NCBI GenBank assembly: GCA_029204225.1
Contig: CM055098.1
Coordinates: 51,529,312 to 51,593,311, forward strand
Length of the DNA: 64,000 nt
Direction of reading: 5' to 3'
Origin: Diphasiastrum complanatum
Taxonomy: Eukaryota; Streptophyta; Lycopodiopsida; Lycopodiales; Lycopodiaceae
A program made the translations under genes and the position numbers. Each line of letters opens with the position of its first letter. Positions within the stretch are counted from its first letter, which is position 1. Of the stretch, positions 24,075 through 38,487 are shown one piece after another. The notes under the pieces are model-generated. The model ran no database searches and was not told where the DNA came from. It saw only the letters and a list, made by a program, of their open reading frames with translations.

Positions 24075-24470
24075 AAATTACGAATAAAACCACAACTGAT
24101 CTAAAGCTAAGCTATGAAAGCATCACATAAGCAAGACTTAATCCTAAAAAACAGGAAAGAGAGATTAAAGAGAGAGATCAATATCATCAACTGAGAGACT
24201 AAAGAGAGAGATCAATATCATCAACTGAGTAACAAATGACACAGATTCCCTACTTATAGCCTAGAGAAAGGTGACTAGGGCCCAACTGGGAGGGATATTA
24301 GTGCACCCTCCCCACTCTCCAGTAATATGTCCAAATGTCCCAATAATGAATAATAAGGCCCAAGGCCAACCATATAGTCTGAGTGTGAATAATGCATAAA
24401 GTAAAGTAAATGTAAATGAGACATGGCGAATGTAATGAGCCGAGTCCATAACTAACGCTCTCTTTCACAC
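24075..24470 (-). repeat. gypsy LTR (about 395 bp, limits approximate)
   Basis: Lies just outside the primer site. On the minus strand it begins near TGTGAAAGAGAGCGTTAG (about 24,468), has a TATA-like CTATAAGTAGGG at about 24,262-24,250, and reaches the primer site. It contains a 34-bp tandem duplication (unit with AAGAGAGAGATCAATATCATC, about 24,165-24,230). A CA end next to the primer site is not seen, so the inner limit is uncertain. Confidence 0.6.
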
Positions 24471-25452
24471 CTTATGGACTTGCTTTACTTCATATCATTC
24501 CCAATCTCTTTCCCGTCATATTAACTAGTGTTGTCATCAATTACCAGGGACTGACTTCATTCTCTACTTCATGACTTTCACCGTGTTTGCCCACTGTGAC
24601 TCTTTAACACCCACAGCATGATTTTTTTTTCACATTGAACATGGAGCAATTCAATAGTTATAATAAAGAGGGAGAATCTCGACTTGTTGACATATGTGCC
24701 ACGATCTAATTTTACACATTGTTTTATATATGGAAAATTTTAAGAGAGTTCTGTTGATATGAGATTAGGCAAAGAATATATGTTAACAAACGCTCTTGCG
24801 TCCCTGGTCATTTTATTGCCTACCTAGAAAAGCATTCACCTACTGATCTTTGATTCCATTCTTGTCTTCAGCTTTCAAGCAGGCTTTTGATGAGGGTAGA
24901 GGATGGGGAATAATCAGCAATATCTTCAGCACATTTTCTAGCAAGACTGATCCTGCTTGATGATATTTAAAAGGTACAAAGCCTCTCTGTTAGAGATGAA
25001 ATTCTGACATTTGGATAGCCTGATTGTTTTAGAACACAAAATGAATGCAACTGACTTTAAATATTTGGTGTAGAAGAGCGAAAATGGCAAGATAACCCAT
25101 GCCAGTTTGTTGTGGTCCTTAAATTTCAGCCAAAATGACAAGTGAATTCCCATAAAACTGCAGCCCAGCTTTTCCCATAAAACCTCAAGAAAGAGATACC
25201 ATCATCCCTCAGCACATACATTTCATCAATATACACTTAACACAAGATAAGAGAGCTTAACAAGAGCAATCCATACCATTTCCATTTGCAGACGCATGTC
25301 TATAGCACTGCATAAGCTTTAATCAATAACTGTTCAAAGACCAAAAAAAATAAAGGCAGTGAAAGGGCATTATTAATCAAATCCCCATGAAGTAAAAAAT
25401 TCAGATGTAAAAACTTCACTTCAGGTAGTTTAGGTTAGCTATAGTTCACATC
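24471..25452. other. intergenic / 3' flank of the KH gene
   Basis: AT-rich with no TE domain recognised. The part adjacent to 25,453 must contain the 3' UTR of the KH gene. A minus-strand GATTAATAATGCCC at about 25,365-25,380 could serve as a polyadenylation signal region, but this is a guess. Confidence 0.5.
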
Positions 25453-28400
25453 TCAGCCATGAGCACGGTAAGCAGAGCTCCTAGTGTAAGGATCATACTC
25501 ATATCTGTGACTGTCTCGAGACCATTTAGTTTCATATCCTTGCTTTCTATGATACACATGGGCAGAATTCCCTTTGCGTTTTGCAGAATCCCGAAATGAC
25601 TCAAACCCAGCCTTAGGACCGTGCACATCCGTGATTGCATCTGCATCATATTGCTCGTAGCTATTGTTTCCATAATTCCTAGACCCTCCACTACTACTCA
25701 CAAAATGGTTGCTAGCTGTTTGCTGCTGATACTGCTGCCGTGATTGTACTTCATGCTGTAAGAACTCTTTCCTTTGCTCAGTTTGCTTGGATCTGAGCTG
25801 GATCGTCCTTTGCTGGAAATGTTCATGTATAGCTCTCAATTGCTGCAAGCCAAGAAACTCCCATTACTGTAATCGGAAAATCCGGACAGAACAAAAACTT
25901 AAGTAAATCTTTTCAAAAAAAACTTGAAACTATGACGAAGTCGTTTTGACACGAGTCCCACGATTTAGATACCTGTACCAAAAAGACTGATTGTCACTAG
26001 CACAAGCCGTGAATTGTGAAGGGTATGACACTCACAAAAGACCTATGCACTCCAAGAAAACTCTATAATGACCTGACACATTTGAAGTCGACTACATCAA
26101 TGCCTTAGTCCTGCACAATTCACTCAAAAATTGACTATACTAGGCCAGCAGACACAAAAATTTCGAATCTTTAGCTTGACTTGTTCACTTGACAACCAGC
26201 CCCAATTCTCATTGTTTTAAGTTGAGAGCAGCAAGCAGAGCATGGTTAGATGGGAACTTAACTGAAGATTTTGTCATAGAAAGGATAGAACTGACGGGCT
26301 CTCTCTCTCTCTCTCTGAAAGTGAATATATATAAAAATCAAACCTGAGAGAGAGGATATAACTCGTTTCATGCGCCTTCTATGACATCAGAAGTGATGTC
26401 AATATTCATTTTTTCAAAGTCTAGATAAACTTTTGCTTTATGAAAGGCCCTTCCATTCGAGACTTTAAGGCCCAAGTTTTTTTTCTATAGTAACTTTTCT
26501 TTTGAAGACTAATAGAATAACTAAAGGAATTTTACATTTGGAGTTCATTCTTTGTAACATTCAACTAATACATTTTATATATCTTAAAATTTATCCTCCA
26601 TGAGTAATGATGTCATGGTAAACTTTTAATATCAAAACTTTGAAATTTAAGTTTTGTAAGTTTATAACTTTATACATTCATTATCCACAATTTGAGTCCT
26701 AAAAAGTCCAAGTTTATTCTAGGTAACCATTCTATATTCATTACTAAAGAGTTCCCATGTTTTCATGTTTCCCCTTCTCCAAAAAGATTCCGATTCTTAG
26801 GGGTCTAGATAAAGCTTTATATGATGGACAAGTCTTCAACTTTGATGCAAATATCATTTAGATAACATACGACGTGGTTAACAAAATTTCTATTGAAAGT
26901 TAAGGACTTTGCATCTACTCGACAAGTAATATATTGTGCTAACTGGCTTGGTATATAGTTTTCGAAGGGTTGTTCACTTCATGGCTTGATATAGAGTAAA
27001 CAAAGGATTGTTTGCTCGTTGGATTGGCAAAATAGTGATCAATTTACCTTTATGGCAATGATGGACCATTTTTGGTGACTAGTCAAGTGGCTATACACCA
27101 TAGTACCAAGTCTCAAAACTTATTCACATCCTACAAGGGAGCATGCCAGACTACTTGTTGCATGAAAGGAATACTTAGGGCCCAAATCGTGGATGCAAGA
27201 TCATGTGGTCCATAAGATCTTGCGCATGCATTGACTATTCACTACTTATGTGGCAAAATACCAAGATGGCTATTTGTATGGAGTCTCACCTTATTGGGAC
27301 TTGCTATGCATGTGAAACTAGAAGCTTGTCTGATTCCAACCTTTAAATATCGGCCTTTTCAAGATCGGAAAATTGGCAGTTCATGCGTTTCAAAAACAAA
27401 GTCTCCCAAAAGGAAACAAAAAGAATCGACCTAATTTTATAATGTCAAATCTATTACAAACAAATGCTAAGAAAAACTAGAAATAGTGATTTGTCTTGCA
27501 TCTCACACAAATTAATAGTATATCATAGACTCTCGCAAATGCTAAGTCTTGATTGCACACAAGAATCGATAGAATTTGTCAAGGGTCAAACCCAAATATA
27601 ACTATAATCCAAAATCAAATAGAACCATGATTCACACTCAAATAATCGTGGGGCATGGGGCATAACCCATCTAACGAAATTCTAACTCAAATCTAACCCT
27701 AAGTTATAATAGAGTCAACTGTCAAATAAAGAAGTCAAAGAAGATGTCTGAATTCCACTGTCCAATCTCCCTCTCTCTCTCTCTCTCTCACAGAGAGAAT
27801 CTTATCTTGGATTGTATGGATTGAGAGTAATCCCTATATGTTATGGCACTGGTGTGATGATGCTAGGGGGAAGCACATGCTATTGTCCAAAATTGGGTGG
27901 AAAATTATAATCGTATCGTAGATGAACGTTGGGAATTCCTCAAAATTGTTTTTGTGCTAAGAAAAATTGAGGGGCTTTGGCATCTTAAGAACGAAGATCA
28001 ACATTTGAAATTTGAAATGGAATAAGCCACAACTTGCTTCTATACGATGTGATTATTCAAGAAACTCTGAACATTGAATATTCCCAAACCATTGCTAAGC
28101 AGTTCTGAAAATTGGCCCCAAAGTAGTCTAGACTTGGTTATCAACCAGTACCTCCGATAGGTATTAGAATATTCAAAGTTGAAAGTATCTAGACATAATG
28201 GATAACATAAAGTCCAAAAAGGAAAATACCCAAACATAATAGGCATCATTACTTCGTAAAAACAACCTAACGCTGGTTAGAACTCCTCAAATTCCTCCTA
28301 TAAATGCTTTTGTCATTACAATCAAGCGTCCAATCCTAACTAATTGTAAGAAACTTAGGCTATTCAAACATGTTCACTAAGCATTACATTCATTCTAAAT

Positions 28401-30663
28401 CATCAGATAAACTCAGATTTAACAACATAATTTAATATACAAATTGAAAGTATCCAGACATAATGGATAGCATAAAGTACAAAAAGGAAGATACTTGAAC
28501 ATAATAGGTATCATTACTACGTAAAAACAACCGAACGCTGGTTAGAACTCCTCCTCAAATTCCTCCTATAATTGCTTTTGTCATTACAATCAAGCATCCA
28601 ATCCTAACTAATTGTAAGAAACTTAGGCTATTCAAAGTCTGATTTCAAACATGTTCAATATGCATTAAATTCATTCAAAATCATCAGATAAACTCAGATT
28701 TAACAACATAATTTAATCCCTTCAAGATCAAAACTGAAGAATCAAAATAGCAAACCATTTCATGATAGAAATAACTCACTGCACTTCTAAAGAAAAGAAC
28801 CATCCTAGCTCCAATGATGCATGTAACTTCAGAAATTCAATCCCTAGATTACTTTTCGCACAAAAAGTTGAAAGACAGAAAGGAAAAAAATTTGACTCAT
28901 TGTAAAAACTTTTCAAGTTCATCTAAAAGCTTCAAGGCTTGCTGAAGCTCTTAAGTTGAAACTTAGCCAAAATAGCTATAGTATGAAACCTCTTGATGTC
29001 TGTCATTTTCTCTGTCCTCCTCCGCAGCCTGTTGCTTAGAAAGTTCCATAGTTTCCTCTAAAAACCTCTGTTCCAGTTCTTCCAATGTTCGAGGGAAGGG
29101 TGGTTGTTCATGTCCAACAAGAGAGTCTGCTTTTGGTTCCTGCAAAGAAAAGCCTCCTCCATGGCTTGGATAAGATCCCCTTTCTTGATTCCAATCATAA
29201 CAAGATGCATTGTCTCTGTAGAATATCAATGTATCCGTGCCTTTACCAGGTCCAAGTGCAGCCCGCCCTTCCAAAAATCAGATATTTGAAAATATATCAG
29301 AAACATAAACCAAAACAACCACATTAAATGACACTAGACTCCTGACAGATATATTCTCATGACTAACCATTTAATGATTGGAGGGAGGCTGCCTCCCACT
29401 GTCGTCGAGCTTCCAACTGAGAAGGATTCCCTCCATTCTCTGGATGTACAGCCCTCTCCCCATAAAAGTTGTTTTGTTGAAGCTTTTCAGCCGTACTGCA
29501 TTGCATTTGAGCAGCTACCAGAGAATTCCCACTTGAATCACCGTAAGGCCCATGTGGTCTTCTCACGCTTTGCTGGTTCCATTCATCTTGCACTTTATTC
29601 ACTAAATTGTTCACCACATTCACAGCATTTGAGACAATGAATCGATCAGGTCCAGAAATGCAAACAGAAAAGGCTTCATTTCCCACAATCGGATCTTCAA
29701 GCTGTATACGACATCCAGTGTCCCTTTCAATTCCTTGTATAGAAGAGCCATCAGTGCCTATAAGCCTTGGTCTCAATCGCTTGTCCTTTAAAGAAATTCT
29801 CTCCACAACCTCCCCTCTCAATCGCTTTTCTTTTGAAGGAATTCTCTCCACAACCTCACCGTGCTTTCTATTGACTCCCAGTGTTGTTGGGCAGCCCTGA
29901 AAGTGAGAAGCTAGATAAGCAAATATCCTACCGGTTGAAAGGATTTCAAACCCTATTCTCAAGAAACAAATATGATTAATTTAATCATTTATTGCTACCG
30001 AATCTTCTTTCTACACTTCCTCTACCCGATTTTATGCTATCCTTGCAACAATTAAGGCTACCGAATCATCTTCCTAGGCTTGATACACATTCTGTAACTC
30101 TTGGCTTATACCATGACAACCTACTAAGGATGAAGTATCTGCTGGAATGCTTTCATCAAAACAGCTTACAGATGTTAAGTCATACTACTCACATTACTAT
30201 GTCACGAAAGTCTGACCGTAAAAGATGGTCTTAATAAACAACCTATCAGATTACTTTATCAAATATTTGTGAAACCCTTGAATACGAGTATCTCATCAAA
30301 TACAAGTAAAACCCTTGAAAACTTTTATCATCATCGAAGAGTCTCAATACCATCACATTTACATGATGAGCAAAACTGTAGCAGGAAAACTATAGGAAAT
30401 AAGAAAACCCAGTGAATCTGTTGATCACACAGCTAGATGCTACCAAAAGCTGTTTCACGTATAACCTGTGTAAAATGGCCCGACTGGCCACAGATATTGC
30501 ATCTCAGCTCCTCTCCCCTCCTGCGTTTCCAGTTCCGTCCTATGCCTTTGCCTTTGCCTTTGCCTTTGGCTTTTGCCTCCCATACTTTGGCTTTTCGGCT
30601 GGTGAAAACAGTTGGATCACGCCGCGCTTCCTGCTCATCAGCCTTGCCAGCTAGAGCATTCAT
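25453..30663 (-). CDS. zinc-knuckle / KH-domain RNA-binding protein, 4 exons
   Basis: Exons on the minus strand: 30,663-30,466; 29,896-29,368; 29,267-28,990; 25,842-25,453, totalling 1,395 nt = 464 residues plus TGA. All three introns have GT-AG borders and the frame is kept across each. Joining exons 1 and 2 completes a CCHC zinc knuckle (C55, C58, H63, C68), which strongly supports the model. A basic Lys/Gly run (about 31-50) precedes it. A KH domain follows (about 98-170) with the nucleic-acid loop GTDG at 113-116. Exon 3 has a Glu-rich helix (TLEELEQRFLEETMELSKQQ). Exon 4 is Gln-rich, probably coiled coil, ending in an Arg/Tyr-rich tail. Probably a nuclear RNA-binding or splicing-related protein; the exact ortholog is not named. 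An in-frame TGA lies four codons upstream of the ATG. It is the only gene here without stops or frameshifts. Confidence 0.87.
25843..28989 (-). other. intron 3 of the KH gene, 3.1 kb
   Basis: Donor GAG/GTTTCA at 28,990/28,989; acceptor GGCTTGCAG ahead of 25,842. AT-rich with short CT tracts (26,301-26,317; 27,770-27,790). It holds a 265-bp tandem duplication at 28,176-28,716. No TE coding domain recognised; 26,340-27,800 shows nothing identifiable. Confidence 0.8.
28176..28716. repeat. 265-bp tandem duplication within the intron
   Basis: Copy 1 at about 28,176-28,440 and copy 2 at about 28,441-28,716, both starting GAAAGTATC(T/C)AGACATAATG and ending CTCAGATTTAACAACATAATTTAAT. They differ by scattered substitutions and small indels. 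Confidence 0.9.
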
Positions 30664-30801
30664 ACTTGTGCTAAATCACAAAGATCTCTTCCCAGCCTTG
30701 GCACTAAATATGAGTAGCATGCCAATATCATCCACCAGGCACGCACCTCCTCGAGCAGACACGAATGCTATCCTTTCTTACTTTCACGCCCATTGCATAG
30801 T

Positions 30802-30810
30802 AAACCCTAA
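30802..30810 (-). promoter_or_regulatory. telo-box-like element upstream of the KH gene
   Basis: AAACCCTAA on the plus strand about 140 bp upstream of the start codon. Telo-boxes of this sequence are common near transcription starts of plant housekeeping and RNA-machinery genes. Functional role here is inferred from position only. Confidence 0.4.
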
Positions 30811-30970
30811 ATAAAGCCTAAACACTTTCCCCAAGCACTTTTAGTTCTTTCCATTCAATCCATCCATCCACCTTGTAAGTGCGTTTCTCTCTACTCTACT
30901 CACCTGATGAGATCTTATCTCAATATCAACAACAAATCATGAGAAACTATCCTAAAAGACAAATTAGTAC

Positions 30971-31620
30971 ATGGTCCATTTAGCCTCAAGGTCGAACACA
31001 AAAGTTTGGGATGTTCAAGTCCTCGATCTAGAGCGACTCACATTCCATGTCATGAATCTTGATCACACCAATGTCATTCTAGGATATGAGTGCTTCTATA
31101 GCAGATCTGATAGTCTAAATATAGATTCTAAGAATCATCCATTGGTATTTAAGTAAAACTAGCTAGGAAGCACCCGTAGTAGACGAAAAGGATAATAAGA
31201 AGTAAAAAAAAAACAGAAATGCTTCCCAACCGGTTCCACTTAAGAATAAAAAGGATGGGGGTTATGCTTGTGCGTAGATAAGAAGGGCCTAAAAAAAGTA
31301 CTCACACTACCTAGAATGGTGTTTGATCTCATACATCAATTAAGCGGAGCAAAATTCCTTGCAAAAATTGATCTTCGAATGGGTTATCCTCATAGACAAA
31401 TGCATCTAAATGATGTTTCAAAGACCGGTTTTAGGAGACAGTTGGCCATTACGAGTTCTTAGTCTTACCTTTTGGTTTGAATAATGCTCTAGCTACTTTA
31501 CAAAAATTGATGAACAATTTTATTTATCCTTCTTAAAAAAAATTTGTCATACTATTTCTAGATAATATTTTGATCTATACTAGAAGTGCAAGAGATCCAT
31601 TTCAAGCTAGAATCATTGTA
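30971..31620 (+). pseudogene. Ty3-gypsy protease-RT fragment
   Basis: The plus strand encodes VMNLDHTNVILGYECF and IDSKNHPLVFK (protease end), then RT: CVDKKGLKKV, FLAKIDLRMGYPHRQM and VSKTGF, then after a frameshift [16 protein letters not shown] and FLDNILIY in place of the catalytic FLDDILIY-type block. The Asn replacing the second Asp and the frameshift make it dead. Isolated between the KH gene promoter and a repeat family. Confidence 0.8.
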
Positions 31621-33279
<1,659 letters not shown>

Positions 33280-33820
33280 TTGGCTTGAGTATTCATGAAG
33301 CACATGGATTTGTGCATGAATACCTATATGCCCTAGTCTGTCCTATAATTTTTGGCATACTTATGTATGGTTTGCTTTAAATACATAGCACTGTTATGAT
33401 ATAACAAATATGGTTCGATATCCAAAAAATGATCAATGTGGCAAATGTCCTGATACGGTAATTACAGGGCTCGACCTATCGCCAATGAAATATTTATGAA
33501 TGAAAACATTGGACTAATCATATTTAATGATAAGTAGTATGTTATTAAGTGGTTAAAGCTTGTTTTGTACATGGATAACAACTGAAGTTAACAACTGACA
33601 ACGTTGACACCTATCTTCCTCATTGAACTAACCTTTGCGATTTTGTGTGGTGGGATGGTGGCAAGTACCAGTTGGACGCCTTGAAATAAGTTTTACCATA
33701 TTGTGTTTTTTTAAGTACTATATGTTCTTTTCCACTACATTTTTCCTTGTTAATTTATGAATAAATGTTTCAAAGGGTTTGGTCTTGACTTGTCAAGAGG
33801 AGCTATGGGAAGTTTTGTAA
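33280..33820. repeat. dispersed repeat family R, copy 2
   Basis: Shares with copies 1 and 3 the order CACATGGATTTG, AATACATAG, ACATGGATAACAACT, CACCTATCTTCCTCA, GGATGGTGG, CTTGAAATAAGTTTT and GGGTTTGGTCTTGACTTGTC. Same strand orientation as the others. Confidence 0.7.
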
Positions 33821-34684
33821 TCTCTCTCCCCTGTGACTAGTTCCTTCTCCTCCACTAAGACTTTGTTGGACAGGTGACTCCTACTTCATAGCCTCAAGCA
33901 TATCGTTCACAACCAGAAAGTATTGTAGCTAGCTCTCTATCAAGCTTTCAAGCTTGAACTCTCTTGAGCATAATTGGTAAAGCTTCTTACAGGATTATTT
34001 GATGGTTGGATAGCGATCTATCTCTATGGGCCTTTTCGATAGCTGTTGAGAGAAATTTGAAAATAGTAAAAGATCCAATAAATGCATAGAACAGTTAATC
34101 AGAGAACATACATCCACACTGATTGGATTGAATTTAGAAAGTAACAAATACAAGGTCAACTGAAATGGTGAGCACAAAGCAATTGCGGTGATAATCTCAT
34201 ACTCGAAACTAACTTTGGTTACAGTTTTGATGATTTGAAGATCGTGTGTTAGCTTACACTTACTCTCTACCTTGAACTAATCAATATTCGCTCCATTCTT
34301 CTGATTAAAAGTTAAGTCTGAACTCTATCAATTTGTATATACACAATAGATAAAACAGGATGGTATCAAGACAATATCAACACACATGATGAAAACATAG
34401 TCGAAATAGACATTACTATCAAGCAGACTATTTGACTGCACAAAATCATATATTGAGAGAGTGAGAGTTATTCAGGAAATAGAGCTTGACTATACATTTA
34501 GGTAGTTGTCGCTATCTGACAAGTGGCCATCATGGTTGTTGTCATTGTCAAATTAGTTTATATTGCTAAAACTAGTTTTAAGCAAATAACTAACTTTATT
34601 AATAATTGTCAATTCGAGCTTAAATCGAAATAGCCATAGTTGAGTTTGAAAAAGTTCAAACGTTCGATTCGATAATTACTCAAA
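33821..34684. other. no recognisable feature
   Basis: AT-rich, short frames only. Nothing supported by pattern; it borders the copia tail at 34,685. Confidence 0.5.
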
Positions 34685-35500
34685 TCAATGTTTCGGCTTC
34701 TGTCGATAGTTGATAGTCGACACTCGATGCTCCTTCGATAGTTTGATTGTCGCGTAGATACATGTTTGTGATTCCGATGTATTTCTATAGACTCTATGAC
34801 AATGCGAGTAAGTATGTAGCAACATGATCTTCAGACTTAGCGATACACAAAATCTGTTGTGTGCATCAATGCTCAGTGCCTTGGTGAATATATCTATAAT
34901 CATGTTTTGTGTTCGATAGTACTCTAATTTTACCTCCCTATTGAGATTCTTGCTTCTGACATAGTGATATTTAATTTCAATGTGCTTACTCCTATAATGG
35001 AATCTAGGATTGGGGGCCAAAAGACAATTGCACTATGAAGATAATTGTCGGAGCACGATGTTTCAGATAAATGCCTGATAACATATCCCATACTACTTCT
35101 TTAGTAGCTTGAGAAGCAGCAATTTTCTATAGAAGAAAGAAGTAGAGAGGTTTGCTTATGACTCATCCAAGAGGTAGAACCGTTGTTGAGGAACAATGTA
35201 AATCCATATGTGAATTTATGATTGTCTACATCTCCCGCCCAACTTTTATATGTATATCCACTCAGAATGTAGAGTTTGTTGATGTCGACTCCTCCATAGC
35301 ATATGCATTGGTCCTTCATAGCTTGAACATATGTCATGAATCTAATGAGAGCTTTCCATTGAATTGGCTTATGGGAGCTTATTGCAACAGCGATATCAGA
35401 AACCATTGCATACATGTGAGATTCTAAGATAGAATGGTATGAGTAATCTCTCATATGTTCCTTCTTCTCCTTTGTCTGAGACATTGGGCCTTCGACAATC
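34685..35500 (-). pseudogene. copia RT C-terminus and RNase H, decayed
   Basis: The minus strand encodes GPMSQTKEKKEHM, SHMYAMVSDIAVAISSH, SWAGDVDNHKFTYGFTLFL and SSIENC (RNase H; the usual D-S-D at the start of the catalytic block is YKS here), then FHYRSKHIEIKYHYVR and MIIDIFTKALS, the C-terminal RNase H blocks of copia. A frameshift lies near 35,030-35,100. Confidence 0.85.
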
Positions 35501-35515
35501 TTAGACCCAGGTCCA

Positions 35516-36160
35516 TTGGTTATTGCCAATGAAGAAGAAGTTGTTATGAAAATACTGCAAATGAACCAACCACAAGATTCAATATTGTCGGATACTAAAG
35601 GCCAAGAACAACAAAAAAGGGCAATCGAATCAACAAAAAAATGCAGAGGCATCACACCCCAGTCCAGAAGTAGATCACGATGCATTCATGACAAATCATC
35701 AGAAAGCATCAAACGAGGACTTCTAGTTTCTTGATTCTAGAGCCACTCAGCATATGACCAGTCATATCAGCTATTTCGAGTCATATACGCCTTACAGTAC
35801 CAAAATGTATGTTCACCTTGGCGACAAAAGCACACATGTTATTGAAGGTAAAGGCACTATAAGATTAAATTTTTTAAATGATTGATTCAAGCTATTGTCG
35901 AATGTCTTTCATGTGCCTAACTTATCTACGAATCTGCTCTTTGTTAGCAAAATTATAGATCTAGGACATAAAGTAGAATTCGAATTAGTTCAATGCGAAG
36001 TTATCAAAAGGACAAACAAGATCCTAAATTCATTGTTATTCCACTACCAATCAAGCTCTGAATTATATTGTTCATATTAGTTAAATTTGACTTTGGCATT
36101 ATAGACTTGGTCATTTGAACTATGTTTCTATATTAGACATGTCTAAATAGTCCGTTGTGA
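35516..36160 (+). pseudogene. copia protease and GAG-pre-integrase, decayed
   Basis: The plus strand encodes DSRATQHMTSHISYFE (active Asp codon at 35,733; the normal DSGAS is changed to DSRAT), then VHLGDKSTHVIEGKGTI, NVFHVPNLSTNLLFVSKI and, in another frame at about 36,093-36,140, WHYRLGHLNYVSILDMSK. Stops interrupt the frame at about 35,880. It points away from the copia RNase H remnant on the opposite strand. Confidence 0.82.
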
Positions 36161-36599
36161 TCTTGAGTATTCAGATAGCAAAGTCAAATTACCTATCTAT
36201 CAAGATTGCATAGTCATAAAGTAGGCTAGGAAACTTTTCACTACCATTAACTTGTTATTCTCGGTTTGAAAATTATTAGTACATAAAGAAGATCTTGCCT
36301 AAAGCAACTGGAGATGGGTAGCTTGCAGTAAATCACTTCACCTTGCATCCATGTATGTAGATATAGGAGGTAATAACAATATGAACTATTTCCTTACTCG
36401 GCACTACGAGACAGTTCAAGCTTGTGAGAGTTAGCTATATGCTTAAAATGGTGTTCCTTGAAAGCTTTGTCGTAATACTACTTACGTCTTATGCTTGTTA
36501 ATTAACAAATGATCTATTTACGATGCTTATGACAAGGTGGGGATACATTTGACTTAAAAGCGGTTTTTTTAAAAGTAAGCTATGTAATTAATAAGGGCT
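36161..36599. other. unassigned, probably decayed copia integrase
   Basis: Follows the GAG-pre-integrase block but no clear integrase motif can be read in any frame. Confidence 0.35.
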
Positions 36600-37038
36600 T
36601 GACCTTGGTGTGCCTAAATGACATGGATTTGGCCAAGTTATAAGGTGCTTGGACTCCCTGCGATCTTCGTGGGAGTACCTGGGGTTAGTATGACACGGAT
36701 CTACCCTAGTACCTAGCACTAATACCAAAGTCAAAATGCTTGATAGGGAAGATTGGACTTACTTTTTGTAATTGCAATCAAGCTGATAAGGTAGTGAATC
36801 TTGTATCGGACATGGATAACAACTAATGCTCAGCTATGACACCTGTCTTCCTCACGCAACTAACTTGTGCAATTTTGTTTTGTGGAATGGTGGTAGGTAA
36901 CAATTGGGTGTCCTAAAACTTGCTTCGCTTTATGGTACTCTGTACTGTAAGACTTTATACAGCTATATTCTAGATTGTTATGCTATAGACTGAAGGGTTC
37001 AAAGGGTTTGGCCTTGACTTGTCAAGAGGGACTATGTG
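36600..37038. repeat. dispersed repeat family R, copy 3
   Basis: Contains ACATGGATAACAACT, CACCTGTCTTCCTCA, GGAATGGTGGTAGGTA, a GGTTCAAAGGGTTTGGCCTTGACTTGTCAAGAGG block and then stops at the edge of segment G (37,041). Same orientation as copies 1 and 2. Confidence 0.7.
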
Positions 37039-38487
37039 ATATCGAGACTATCTCGAACAATTTGCAAAATATTTTAGATTTCTTCTTCAAACTCAAGAAT
37101 TGTCATCTGTTGTGAACAATTCACAACAGACGAAAATATCGCGAAGAGACAAGTGTTGCGAACACGCGAAACACGAAACTGAGACAAAGAGATGAACTGT
37201 TGCGAATTATTCGCAAACAGATTTTATTCGAGCCTGGAAACATAGTGTGTATTTGAGTATCAACCATTGTAAACGGTTGGATATCTACTATAACAATATT
37301 AAAAGGCCAAAAGACTTATAAATAAAAGGCCAAAAGACCTGTCCTATAGCAATATAAATACATATGCACTACTCGTATTAACTCACTCACTCAATCAAAG
37401 ACACAACAGCGAGCTAAGACAACAAGAGATGTATATTTATGAATCAGATTCAGAGTTATAAAAATTCGTTATTGATCAATAGTTTCTTATTGTCTAAATT
37501 GTCTTAAGTTGTCTCTTACTTCCGCATATAATTTCCGCACTCATATTCAATCGGAACAAATATTGTTCTTTTTGTACATAGATTAGATCTAATCGTGATT
37601 GAAGACACTGATATTAGTTTGATTTACTCAAACTTGCATCATGTTCTTTGTGGAAGAATAATTACTATTTTTCCTACATTTAAGTTAATTTTATATGGAA
37701 ATAGCCTAAAATATATCATGAAAATTGTTGAGTTAGCCCAATTTCATGTGGTAAAAAATCAGCTAACATTTTGGCGACTTTCACCGAGGGTGTGGTCCCC
37801 ACATAACGGACTCAAAGTAATCGAAATTTTTAGTTATAGTGAAACTCATATCCATAGTCAATAGGAACAAAGTAATCATTTGTATGGTCAATGACTTGTC
37901 GTTATGCCAACTAGCTATGTATCTGGTGAGGGTACAGTCTTATGGTGGCATTAGGATTTGCTTGAGTTGATCCTCAGTCACTCATTTATGACAGCTTTAC
38001 ATGCTTGTAACAGTCTGATAGGATGTCAGCCCAGCTAGATGGAGAATGTAAGTCTCATGGTGGCAGTAGAATTTCCTCAGTTTGAGCCATGACACTCATG
38101 TGTTCCACTTGTGTGAAAGTCATATACGAGACAACTCCATTAGTCGAGAGTGTGGAAGATTTTCTCGTGAGCATCGTGCGTCCACGATACTTTGGCAGTT
38201 CGTATTTCTTTACTCCTATCACATTTGAGCTAAAAGGAGAAAGTTAGAAATCAGAGTTAACTTAATATACATTTTATAAGCTTCAAATGTGATATTGTTT
38301 AGTGTACAGTTAATTAGATTTCCTATACTGTTTGGTTGAGATCAGAATGTAATTCGCCATCGACATATCAATCGGGCAATCGTCTCGTAGCCAATTGCTT
38401 GGATTAGCCGAGTAACCACATGTATGAAAAATTAGATTGTATAGTGCTATTTAAAAAACTTGCTATACTCGGGGGCATGTCTCAAGT

